From CAWIHS01 sp963836005 (GTDB lineage: Bacteria > Pseudomonadota > Gammaproteobacteria > GRL18), in assembly GCA_963836005.1 (NCBI GenBank), contig CAWIHS010000005.1, positions 558,001 through 622,000 of the forward strand: a DNA stretch of 64,000 bases, read 5' to 3'. The notes under the pieces were generated by a model. That model was not told where the DNA came from and searched no databases. It worked only from the letters and a program-made list of their open reading frames with translations. The position numbers and the translations under genes were made by a program. Position 1 is the first letter of the stretch. Each line of letters opens with the position of its first letter. Below are positions 20,138 through 28,691 of the stretch, piece by piece.

Positions 20138-20515
20138 AACTAAATCCTTCTTGTTAAAATTATAGTGGCTTAAATGACAAATGAGCTTCAATTCTTAGCA
20201 GAAATATAACTTACTGAGTTGCAGCCCTGCGGCTAGTAAAGTGTAAAATATGTTCCTGATGCTTGTATTTAAACTGGCTTATACTAATTTGGAAAATTCG
20301 TCCAAACCTTCAACTCAGATTTTAATTAACCGTTTGATACACACCAATCTTTTCTCTATATTTCAGTAAGTTAGAAGACATTTATATCATAGTGCATTAA
20401 CGAACAGAAGTAATGATTTTATTTTTAAGTTTTTTTTATTTATTCAATATAACTTGAGGCAAAAAAACTATATAATTCTGTTACTACAAACAATACTACC
20501 TTAACCTGAGTTCTT
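20138..20515. promoter_or_regulatory. Divergent promoter region between pilM and ponA
   Basis: About 380 AT-rich bases separate the two divergent genes and must hold both promoters. I see no clear operator. This arrangement is common in gammaproteobacteria. Confidence 0.5.
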
Positions 20516-22996
20516 ATGCGCCGCCTATATCAGCTTTTTCTGACTCTCCTCACACTTTTTTTAACGGTTGCACTGATATCTGTGATTGCCATCACAGTGA
20601 CTTACTATGCTTTCCAGATCCATAAATTACCTGATGTTCTTCAACCTGATAAAATCCCTGAAATCCTTCAACCTCAACTGCCTGAGATTGACAGCTTAAA
20701 AGATGTACAGCTTCAGGTTCCATTACGTGTATACAGTGCTGAAAAACAACTGATGGCTGAGTATGGTGAAAAGAAACGCGAACCTCTGCCCTACGATGCC
20801 TTTCCACAGCAATTGATCCAGGCTGTGATTGCTGCTGAAGATGAAAACTTCTTTACCCATCCCGGCGTTGATTATCATGGTATTTTACGTGCAGTTGTTA
20901 ATTTGCTCAGAACCGGTAAACGCGGCCAGGGAGGCAGCACCATTACCATGCAGGTAGCACGTAATTTTTTCCTTTCCCCGGAAAAAACCTATATCCGCAA
21001 AATCAAGGAAATCCTGCTCTCTATCAATATTGAACGAGAACTGGACAAAACAGATATTATGGCCCTTTATCTGAATAAAATTTATCTCGGTCAACGTGCC
21101 TATGGCGCCGCAGCAGCTGCCAAAGTTTACTACGGCAAACCACTGCATGATCTGTCACTGGAACAATTGGCCATGATAGCCGGCTTACCCAAAGCGCCTT
21201 CCAGGTATAATCCGATCAGCAACAAGCAACGAGCCACGCAAAGGCGCAACTATGTATTGAATCGGATGCAGGAACTTGAATTCATTTCTACCGAAACCTA
21301 TAAAACTGCAGTCAGCAAAATTGATGACGCCCATTTGTATCAGCCCAATATCGAGGTCGATGCGCCTTACGCTGCAGAAATGGTCAGAGCCTACATGACA
21401 GAACACTATGGTGATGAAGCATATACCGGTGGTTACAATGTACTGACCAGTATAAAAGGTCCCCTGCAAATGGCTGCTATACAGGCCCTGCGCTCAACCT
21501 TGATGGAATATGAACACCGTCATGGTTACAAAGGTGTATTGGCTCATCACAACATACAGACAGTTCAATCGCAGGATGAGCAGCTGGCATTGCTCAAAGA
21601 TTATAGTAAAGTCGGTCATCTACAACCAGCGCTGGTACTTGCCGTTGATAGCAAAAGCAACAATGCAGACATTCTGCTGAAGGACAAAAGCAGTGCTGTT
21701 TTAAAATGGAAACACATACAATGGGCGAAAAAATATATTTCTGATGATCGAACCGGGCCAAAATTGCAAAAGGCAGAAGATGTTATAAAACCGGGCGATG
21801 TCGTTTATGTAGAACTGCTGACGATCAGCGGTAAAAACAATCTCATCAGCCATGAATATTCGCTGGCACAAATTCCTGAAGTGTCTGGAGCATTGGTATC
21901 TCTTGATCCACAAAATGGAGCCATACTTGCCCTGACCGGCGGTTTTGACTATTACCACAGCAAGTTTAACCGGGTTACCCAGGCCAGACGGCAGCCCGGA
22001 TCCAACTTTAAGCCCTTTATCTATTCTGCGGCGTTAAATAAAGGCTATACCACGGCGACACTCATTAACGATGCCCCCATTGTTATCAAAGACAGTTATC
22101 TGGAAGGGTACTGGCGCCCTGACAATTCCAGCGGCAAATTTTTTGGTCCTACACGTTTACGCCAGGGGCTGACCAAATCCAGAAATCTGGTTTCTATCCG
22201 TATATTACGGGATATTGGTATAGATTATACCATTGAATATGACAAACGCTTTGGCTTCAGCCCGGATGAATTGCCTGCAAACCTGTCACTGGCTCTGGGC
22301 AGTGCAACCTTGACCCCGATGCAAATTGCAAAAGGGTATGCAATTCTTGCCAATGGAGGATTTGATATCACCCCATGGTATATAGAAAAAATTGCAGACA
22401 GCCAGGGCAATGTTCTCTATCAGCAGCAGTCCAAAGCTGTTTGCAGCAAAGATTATCCCGACCATTCCTGTGCACCGGACAATAGCGAACGTGCAGAACG
22501 CGTTGTCGCTGAAGAAAATGCATTTCTTATGGCTTCCATGATGCAGGATGTGATCAAGTATGGCACCGGAAAAAAAGCTCTGGAGCTAAAGCGCAAGGAT
22601 CTGGCCGGTAAAACCGGCACCACAAATGATCAACTGGATGCCTGGTTTTCAGGTTTCAATCGCCGGGTAGTAACCACCGCCTGGGTTGGTTTCGACACCC
22701 CGCGCTCACTGGGTAAAAGAGAATATGGGGCGGTAGCAGCGCTGCCCATGTGGATGAAATTTATGCAAGCTGCGCTAAAAGATATACCTCAAGTTCCACT
22801 GCAAGTGCCTGAGAACATTGTTACTGTTAAGATTGACCGGGAAACAGGATTGCTGGCCTCTGGCAACTCAGAGTCTACATTGTTTGAGTATTTTATAAGC
22901 GGTACTGAACCTGCGGCTTCTCCTGGCGGCGGCGCCAGCTCTTTTGGCAACGATACCAGGGCCGATAAACAAACCGTCAATGAAGAGCTGTTCTGA
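20516..22996 (+). CDS. mrcA: Penicillin-binding protein 1A
   Basis: A class A PBP that polymerises and cross-links peptidoglycan. After a short cytoplasmic start and one membrane helix (about residues 8-32), the GT51 transglycosylase domain shows AAEDENFFTHPGVDYHG with the catalytic Glu and GQGGSTITMQVARNFFL. The transpeptidase domain carries the serine motif RQPGSNFKPF, the KSRN motif in LTKSRNLVSIR, and KTGTT. The length of 826 residues is normal for PBP1A. It is divergent from pilM and its stop overlaps the next gene by one base. Confidence 0.96.
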   Translation: MRRLYQLFLTLLTLFLTVALISVIAITVTYYAFQIHKLPDVLQPDKIPEILQPQLPEIDSLKDVQLQVPLRVYSAEKQLMAEYGEKKREPLPYDAFPQQLIQAVIAAEDENFFTHPGVDYHGILRAVVNLLRTGKRGQGGSTITMQVARNFFLSPEKTYIRKIKEILLSINIERELDKTDIMALYLNKIYLGQRAYGAAAAAKVYYGKPLHDLSLEQLAMIAGLPKAPSRYNPISNKQRATQRRNYVLNRMQELEFISTETYKTAVSKIDDAHLYQPNIEVDAPYAAEMVRAYMTEHYGDEAYTGGYNVLTSIKGPLQMAAIQALRSTLMEYEHRHGYKGVLAHHNIQTVQSQDEQLALLKDYSKVGHLQPALVLAVDSKSNNADILLKDKSSAVLKWKHIQWAKKYISDDRTGPKLQKAEDVIKPGDVVYVELLTISGKNNLISHEYSLAQIPEVSGALVSLDPQNGAILALTGGFDYYHSKFNRVTQARRQPGSNFKPFIYSAALNKGYTTATLINDAPIVIKDSYLEGYWRPDNSSGKFFGPTRLRQGLTKSRNLVSIRILRDIGIDYTIEYDKRFGFSPDELPANLSLALGSATLTPMQIAKGYAILANGGFDITPWYIEKIADSQGNVLYQQQSKAVCSKDYPDHSCAPDNSERAERVVAEENAFLMASMMQDVIKYGTGKKALELKRKDLAGKTGTTNDQLDAWFSGFNRRVVTTAWVGFDTPRSLGKREYGAVAALPMWMKFMQAALKDIPQVPLQVPENIVTVKIDRETGLLASGNSESTLFEYFISGTEPAASPGGGASSFGNDTRADKQTVNEELF

Positions 22997-23574
22997 TGGG
23001 ACATTTACAACAAATCAAGCAACGTCTGGCCGTCGAATCAGCACGTCTGATGAGCGAAGAAGGCATTGATGATTTTCAATACGCAAGAAAAAAAGCAGCC
23101 CAGCAATTTGGTATTGACGATACTTTCGCTTACCCCAGTAATGAAGAAATTATTAGCGAGATAAAACTTTATCAGGCCATCTACGGCGCTAGTAAACAGA
23201 ACCACATACTCCATGACCTGCGCAGCACTGCGTTGCAAGCCATGAAACTGTTCAGAAATTTCGCCCCCAGATTAACCGGCTCTGTATTAGCAGGATACGC
23301 CGGTAGAAACAGCAGTATAGAAATCCATCTTTTTTCTGACACTGCAGAAGACATCGCTCTTATTCTGATGAACCATGATATTCCCTATCAACTGACAGAA
23401 ACCCGCTTAAAATTCAATAAAAAAACCAGCATGTTATTCCCGGGATTTCAATTTTTTGCCGGTGACTATCAGATCAACCTGACCGTCATAGCTATCAAAC
23501 AAAAGCACAATTATCCCCTGCATAATGGTCAAAGAATGCAGCGGGCATCCATCAAGCAGGTTGAAAAGCTGTAA
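22996..23574 (+). CDS. Conserved hypothetical protein, possibly nucleotidyltransferase-like
   Basis: A 192-residue soluble protein translated through a TGATG overlap with ponA, so probably cotranscribed. The N-terminal half is helical and rich in Lys and Gln. The middle reads RLTGSVLAGYAGRNSSIEIHL, followed by an alpha/beta pattern. This resembles the GS...D layout of minimal nucleotidyltransferases but lacks a clear DxD pair, so catalysis is doubtful. I do not know a firm family name. Confidence 0.7.
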   Translation: MGHLQQIKQRLAVESARLMSEEGIDDFQYARKKAAQQFGIDDTFAYPSNEEIISEIKLYQAIYGASKQNHILHDLRSTALQAMKLFRNFAPRLTGSVLAGYAGRNSSIEIHLFSDTAEDIALILMNHDIPYQLTETRLKFNKKTSMLFPGFQFFAGDYQINLTVIAIKQKHNYPLHNGQRMQRASIKQVEKL

Positions 23575-23607
23575 CCATCCAGAGTCCTTACAATACGCTG
23601 TATAGTT

Positions 23608-23796
23608 AAAAGTTTGTAACTACTCAGCGTATCTGGAATAACTCACTAAGTGCTTGATATCAGGAATTTGTGGAAGAAGTGTATGTGGCATGGATGCCAC
23701 ATTCAAGCCTACAGGGATGTATTTACGGCGTCTTCTGGAATAAATGCCTGATATCGAGCACGATCTTATAGATGCTGAATAGTTACAAAAGTTTTT
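23608..23796. mobile_element. MITE-like non-autonomous element
   Basis: The ends form imperfect inverted repeats: the left end reads AAAAGTTTGTAACTACTCAG and the right end, complemented, reads AAACTTTTGTAACTATTCAG. Second-level inverted similarity continues inward (TTGATATCAGGAATTTGTGG against CGATATCAGGCATTTATTCC). The centre has the palindrome TGTGGCATGGATGCCACA. No transposase is encoded. The right end reaches into the stop codon of the malic enzyme gene. Confidence 0.65.
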
Positions 23797-25036
23797 AAAC
23801 CGGGTAAGGATTATACGCGGTTTGTGCGACCCCGCTATCAATCGCGGCCCGAGCCACTGCCGACGGTATCATGGTCATCAATCTGGGATCAAACGGTTTG
23901 GGGATAATGTAGTCTGGACCAAACGACAAAGAATCTAAACCATAGGCCTGCAGGACTTCTTCTGGAACGGGTTCTCTGGTGAGTGCGGCCAGGGCTGTAA
24001 CCGCGGCGATTTCCATTTCGCGGTTAATCGTGGTTGCCCTGACATCCAGTGCACCGCGAAAAATAAATGGAAATCCCAGCACATTATTCACCTGGTTGGG
24101 GTGATCCGAGCGACCTGTGGCGATAATTAAATCATCGCGTATTTCCCGAGCCAGATCCGGTTTTATCTCCGGATCCGGGTTAGACAACGCAAAGATGACC
24201 GGATTTTCTGCCATACTCTTTACCATAGCACTATCAATCAGATCAGGACCCGAAACACCAATCAGGACATCTGCACCTCGCATGGCATCAGACAAGCTTC
24301 GATCGACTGTTCTGGTAGCAAATTCCTGTTTATAGATATTCAGATCACGGCGCTCATCATGTACAACTCCGCCTCGATCGATCAGGTTTATCTGCTGTTT
24401 ATCGACTCCCAGTGTATTGAGCAGACGCATAGACGCAATACCTGCCGATCCGGCTCCAAGACAGACTACTTTGACCTTATCCAGTTGTTTTTGCTGCAGT
24501 TCGAGTGCATTTAACAGACCGGCAGCAATGATAATGGCGGTACCATGCTGATCATCATGAAAAACGGGAATATTCAAGCGTTGTTTTAGCGCTTTCTCAA
24601 TCTCAAAACATTGTGGTGCAGCAATATCCTCAAGATTAATCCCGCCAAAGGTCGGAGAAATATTGGCCACAGTTTCCACAAAAGCCTCTGTTGAGGGAGC
24701 ATTGACTTCGATGTCAAATACATCAATATTGGCGAATCTTTTGAATAAAACCGCTTTACCTTCCATAACCGGTTTACCTGCCAGAGGCCCCACATTGCCC
24801 AGTCCCAACACAGCCGTACCATCTGTGATGACAGCCACCAGATTTCCTTTTGCGGTATAACGATAAGCCAGTTCAGGATCTTTTGCTATAGCTCTGACCG
24901 GCTCAGCAACGCCCGGGGTATAGGCCAGAGATAAATCAAGCTGTGTTTCACAGGGCTTGGTAGCGACTATAGCTGTTTTGCCCGGCAATGGGCTGGCATG
25001 ATAAGCCAGGGCATCTTTTTTAAAGGTATCAGACAT
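23795..25036 (-). CDS. NAD(P)-dependent malic enzyme (short form)
   Basis: Malic enzyme oxidatively decarboxylates malate to pyruvate. Clear family segments are SLAYTPGVAEPV, VITDGTAVLGLGNVGP with the catalytic Tyr/Lys region, the metal site VFHDDQHGTA, the Rossmann loop VVCLGAGSAGIAS, and ALSNPDPEI. I start at the ATG giving MSDTFKKDALAYHASPLPGK (413 residues). The frame is open 23 codons further but that extension does not resemble the family. It lacks the C-terminal phosphotransacetylase-like domain found in the long MaeB form. Cofactor choice is not decided here. Confidence 0.93.
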   Translation of the reverse strand: MSDTFKKDALAYHASPLPGKTAIVATKPCETQLDLSLAYTPGVAEPVRAIAKDPELAYRYTAKGNLVAVITDGTAVLGLGNVGPLAGKPVMEGKAVLFKRFANIDVFDIEVNAPSTEAFVETVANISPTFGGINLEDIAAPQCFEIEKALKQRLNIPVFHDDQHGTAIIIAAGLLNALELQQKQLDKVKVVCLGAGSAGIASMRLLNTLGVDKQQINLIDRGGVVHDERRDLNIYKQEFATRTVDRSLSDAMRGADVLIGVSGPDLIDSAMVKSMAENPVIFALSNPDPEIKPDLAREIRDDLIIATGRSDHPNQVNNVLGFPFIFRGALDVRATTINREMEIAAVTALAALTREPVPEEVLQAYGLDSLSFGPDYIIPKPFDPRLMTMIPSAVARAAIDSGVAQTAYNPYPV

Positions 25037-25111
25037 ACATTTTAACCTGTTTAGGATCCTGGAGATAAAATTAAAGAACTGTTGTGCGTATTTTAACGCC
25101 GCCAAGCCTTT

Positions 25112-25876
25112 TTATGACTTTATCACCACCCTGATATTTTCAGCATGGGTAACATAAATAGATTGCCGACCCTTATAAGTACTGACCCAGCCACGCACAA
25201 TGACTTTGGAGTCTTTAAGCTTTTTCAGATCCAGCGATTTGAAATATTTTAAATTCCGTTTTGATATCCGAATAGACAGATTTTTAGTCAGCTTAAGATA
25301 AATACTTTTTTTACTGTTTTTATACTGCTTGACCGTACCGCTAACAAACCGGTAGCCTTTGGCGCTGGAAAATAAATTATCCGCACTAATTATCTGGTTT
25401 TCCGGAAGCTGCCATAGTCCACGCTGTTCACTTCGAGCCTGTTGTTCTATCTCCCGATAACAACTCAAATAACCATCATTGGGCGGCACAGCAATACTGA
25501 CTGCAAGCCCCTGGTCCAGCAAAACCGAGGCTATATTACGACCGTCAGGCAAAGATAAATGCGCCAACAGGCGTTTATATTTATCCTTTTTCTGTTGACC
25601 AAAGGTCAACCCAATTTTATCCCCGGAATTTATTAACGATTGTAACGCTTGAACAGCCTGTATGGCAAAGGCTTCGGAAGCCTCACCATCACGGCCTATT
25701 TCCGGTGTATTGATACCAATCAGACGAACTTTTCGACCATCACTGATTTTAACCGTATCGCCATCAATAATTTTCTTTATCTTAGCCCATTCATTTATTT
25801 TTTGCAGCGGGCACTGGGCCAGCCCCAAAGGACTATATAACGTAACACCAAAGCATAAAAAAAGGTACTTTAACAC
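25112..25876 (-). CDS. Secreted thermonuclease (SNase) family protein
   Basis: Staphylococcal-nuclease-like protein, likely periplasmic. The SNase core shows KKIIDGDTVKISDGRKVRLI, GINTPEIGRDGEASEAFA with catalytic Arg and Glu candidates, and KYKRLLAHLSLPDGRNIASV. A C-terminal beta domain of about 80 residues follows. I prefer the GTG giving MLKYLFLCFGVTLYSPLGLA, a clean signal peptide. An ATG 15 codons earlier (25921) is also in frame. That earlier start would put the strong hairpin at 25861 inside the coding region. It lies between rpmE and the malic enzyme gene. Confidence 0.85.
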   Translation of the reverse strand: MLKYLFLCFGVTLYSPLGLAQCPLQKINEWAKIKKIIDGDTVKISDGRKVRLIGINTPEIGRDGEASEAFAIQAVQALQSLINSGDKIGLTFGQQKKDKYKRLLAHLSLPDGRNIASVLLDQGLAVSIAVPPNDGYLSCYREIEQQARSEQRGLWQLPENQIISADNLFSSAKGYRFVSGTVKQYKNSKKSIYLKLTKNLSIRISKRNLKYFKSLDLKKLKDSKVIVRGWVSTYKGRQSIYVTHAENIRVVIKS

Positions 25877-25890
25877 CTTAAAGTACCTTT
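25861..25890 (-). terminator. rpmE terminator overlapping the SNase start
   Basis: A perfect 13-base inverted repeat (AAAGGTACTTTAA with a CACC loop) stands 68 bases past the rpmE stop. It is followed, in the minus direction, by a run of Ts. It covers the probable start codon of the downstream SNase gene. Confidence 0.85.
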
Positions 25891-25957
25891 TTAAACGACT
25901 AATATGCCAGATTAACAGCATATAAATTGTTCTAGAACTGAGCTGAAAAATAAAAAA

Positions 25958-26167
25958 TTATTTTTTCATGCCATATTTCTGGCGGAACTTATCAACACGG
26001 CCCGCAGTATCAACCAGCTTTTGTTTACCCGTATAAAATGGATGACACTTAGAGCAAACTTCAATAGAAAGCTCATCTTTACCAAGGGTAGATCGGGTAA
26101 CGAATGTTTCACCGCAGCTGCAGTTTACGTTGACTTCTTTATATTCAGGATGGATATCTGCTTGCAT
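25958..26167 (-). CDS. rpmE: 50S ribosomal protein bL31
   Basis: The 69-residue protein MQADIHPEYKEVNVNCSCGE and onward is bL31 of the zinc-binding C+ type: the cysteines of CSCGETF and CSKCHPF form the metal site. The C-terminal GRVDKFRQKYG is typical. An intrinsic terminator follows. Confidence 0.97.
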   Translation of the reverse strand: MQADIHPEYKEVNVNCSCGETFVTRSTLGKDELSIEVCSKCHPFYTGKQKLVDTAGRVDKFRQKYGMKK

Positions 26168-26337
26168 GATTTTAACCTATATGATGTTCTGCCGAATGCC
26201 GCCACCTGACAAAACCCAGGCACCGCAAACAATTAAGTGGGCGATCATACGCTTAATGCCGTAAAAATTCAACCTAAATAATTTGCTACTTATGCAGCCC
26301 AATTATTTGCCGCACGATCCAGAACGTTGGAATAGCT

Positions 26338-27594
26338 TTAGCGATTCATTGAAGCAAAAAACTGTTCGTTGGTTTTGCTTTCCTGGAGTTTATCCTGTAA
26401 AAATTCCATTGCACTGATCTCATCCATGGGGTGTAATAATTTACGCAAAATCCACATTTTTTGCAGCTCATCCGCAGAAGTGAGTAATTCTTCCTTACGC
26501 GTCCCGGAGCGATTAAGATTAATGGCTGGATAGATACGTTTTTCGGCCAGTTTACGGCTCAGATGTAATTCCAGGTTACCCGTACCCTTGAATTCTTCAA
26601 AGATAACTTCATCCATCTTGGAACCGGTATCAATCAACGCTGTTGCCAGAATAGTCAACGAACCGCCTTCTTCAATATTACGTGCTGCACCAAAAAAACG
26701 TTTGGGTTTTTGCAGTGCATTGGCATCAACACCACCGGTTAAGACCTTACCAGAAGAGGGTATTACCGTATTATAGGCACGCGCCAGACGTGTAATTGAA
26801 TCCAGTAAAATAACCACATCATGCTTGTGTTCAACCAGACGCTTGGCTTTCTCGATAACCATCTCAGCAACCTGTACGTGACGGCTGGCAGGCTCATCAA
26901 AGGTTGAAGCAATAACTTCACCCTTGACTGAACGGGACATTTCGGTCACTTCTTCAGGACGTTCATCAATCAGCAGGACGATTAAAAAACATTCCGGATA
27001 ATTAGCCGCAATAGACTGGGCAACACTTTGCAGCATAATAGTCTTACCGGTTTTTGGCGGAGCCACAATTAAACCGCGCTGCCCCTTTCCCGATGGAGCC
27101 ACAATATCAATCACCCTGGCGGTCAAATCTTCCGTACTGCCGTTTCCCTGCTCCATATTAAAGCGAACATTCGGGAACAGCGGTGTTAAATTCTCAAAGG
27201 GCACCTTATTGCGGGAGTTTTCAGGTTTGTCGTAATTAATCTCGTTGACTTTCAATAAGGCAAAGTAACGTTCGCCATCTTTTGGAGGTCTTATTTTTCC
27301 GGCGATGGTATCCCCGGTTCGCAGCCCAAAGCGTCTGATCTGACTGGGAGACACATAGATATCATCGGGTCCAGCCAGATAGGAACTATCTGCTGCCCGC
27401 AGAAAACCAAATCCGTCCTGCAAAATCTCCAGCACCCCGTCACCATAGATATCTTCGCCGCTTTTTGCATGAGCCTTTAAAATTGAAAACACAACATCCT
27501 GTTTTCTCGCACGTGAAAGATTTTCAATGCCAAGATCCTTGGCAATTTCCAATAGGCTTGCAGCAGGCTGCTGCTTTAACTCGGTAAGATTCAT
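26338..27594 (-). CDS. rho: Transcription termination factor Rho
   Basis: Hexameric RNA helicase that ends transcription. The 418-residue protein begins MNLTELKQQPAASLLEIAKDL. It has the RNA-binding cold-shock fold (DGFGFLRAADSSYLAGPDDIYVSPSQIR), the P-loop VAPPKTGKT, Walker B VVILLDSITRLARAYN and the Q/R-loop LTGGVDANALQKPKRFFGAARN. Neighbour trxA upstream is the usual gammaproteobacterial order trxA-rho-rpmE. Confidence 0.98.
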   Translation of the reverse strand: MNLTELKQQPAASLLEIAKDLGIENLSRARKQDVVFSILKAHAKSGEDIYGDGVLEILQDGFGFLRAADSSYLAGPDDIYVSPSQIRRFGLRTGDTIAGKIRPPKDGERYFALLKVNEINYDKPENSRNKVPFENLTPLFPNVRFNMEQGNGSTEDLTARVIDIVAPSGKGQRGLIVAPPKTGKTIMLQSVAQSIAANYPECFLIVLLIDERPEEVTEMSRSVKGEVIASTFDEPASRHVQVAEMVIEKAKRLVEHKHDVVILLDSITRLARAYNTVIPSSGKVLTGGVDANALQKPKRFFGAARNIEEGGSLTILATALIDTGSKMDEVIFEEFKGTGNLELHLSRKLAEKRIYPAINLNRSGTRKEELLTSADELQKMWILRKLLHPMDEISAMEFLQDKLQESKTNEQFFASMNR

Positions 27595-28030
27595 TTTGAC
27601 CTGTGTGTATTGATATGTATTCGTTAAAAGAAGGGTTAGTCTTATCGACCATATTACATTTAGTAAATGTCAGAAAATAAAAATCAGGAATCTATTATTG
27701 AAGCTGCTCTGGTTGTCCTTAATGAGGTTGTCTTAAATTGGGCTAGACTAACTATAGACGACACACAACATCCATAACACAAATTAATAAGATTTTGATA
27801 TAGTGAGGATTTCCGAATGGACGAACTAAAATTTTAAAATATTATTATAGCTTGCACGCACCTTTTAAGTGCACTGTCCAATGGGTTAAAATTTTACCCT
27901 TAGTCGGCAGTTGTAAAAGCTATTTATGGAAAAAAACAACAAAAGATTAAGCTATTTGACTCAAACTGAGTGAATTATAAAGGAACAAAAGCCTGATGTC
28001 CAGATCTTAAGCGTACATCAGGCTAATGTC
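27595..28030. other. trxA-rho intergenic region
   Basis: No coding frame is supported. The length of about 430 bases fits the long leader that often precedes rho and mediates its autoregulation in other species. Its end near trxA holds the terminator listed at 27990. I see no other named element. Confidence 0.5.
27990..28024 (-). terminator. trxA terminator
   Basis: Inverted repeat AGCCTGATGT / ACATCAGGCT with a 15-base loop lies just beyond the trxA stop and is followed by TTTTG in the minus direction. This suggests rho has its own promoter. Confidence 0.75.
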
Positions 28031-28357
28031 TTAGAGATTACTATCGATAAAAGCCGTTAACTGTGATTTAGACACAGCTCCAACTTTAGTTGCTTCGACT
28101 TCACCACTTTTATACAACATCAAAGTGGGTATGCCGCGAATGCCAAATTTTGGCGGAGTATTGGGATTATCATCAATATTTAACTTGGTCACTTTCAAAC
28201 GGCCCTGATACTCATCTGAAATTTCATCCAGTATAGGGGCTATCATTTTGCATGGTCCGCACCATTCAGCCCAGAAATCAACCAGTACCGGCACATCACC
28301 CTTAAGGACTTCATCTTCAAATGTATCATCCGATACGTAAACGATGTTATCACTCAA
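28031..28357 (-). CDS. trxA: Thioredoxin
   Basis: A 108-residue thioredoxin with active site WAEWCGPCKM (Cys-Gly-Pro-Cys), the cis-proline loop GIRGIPTLMLYKSGE and normal length. It reduces disulfides in the cytosol. The start is a TTG preceded by GGAG with seven bases spacing; no ATG fits. Confidence 0.97.
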   Translation of the reverse strand: MSDNIVYVSDDTFEDEVLKGDVPVLVDFWAEWCGPCKMIAPILDEISDEYQGRLKVTKLNIDDNPNTPPKFGIRGIPTLMLYKSGEVEATKVGAVSKSQLTAFIDSNL

Positions 28358-28691
28358 TTCTTTTCTCCAAAAAGTTTTACACAGCCCGAATCAGTTAATT
28401 CGAGCACTCATCTGATGTCAGTCAGCTCCAGCTTCCAGAAACATGCCCCTGAGGCCGATCCAGATATTGACATCAGTAAAAAATCAGTCAATCAATTATT
28501 TAGTAAAAAATAATTTTCAAATTTAGATAGAGCATATAGCCACTGCTCAAAATATTCAAGATACTTTTTCAATAAATACGATTTTATTGACACTTTCATC
28601 ACAACTCTAGACTGACAACAGCTTAATAGATCAGTTAGAATACCGGCCAGACAATGCAGCGAACAAATCCAGTATTATTGCGGAAACTATT
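28358..28691. promoter_or_regulatory. Divergent region between trxA and the helicase gene
   Basis: About 330 AT-rich bases must contain both promoters. No further gene or clear operator is visible. Confidence 0.45.

Noticed and set aside
23620..23841. Protein-coding frame of 73 codons on the minus strand beside the malic enzyme gene
   Set aside because: It lies within the MITE-like element and is basic, low-complexity sequence with no ribosome site.
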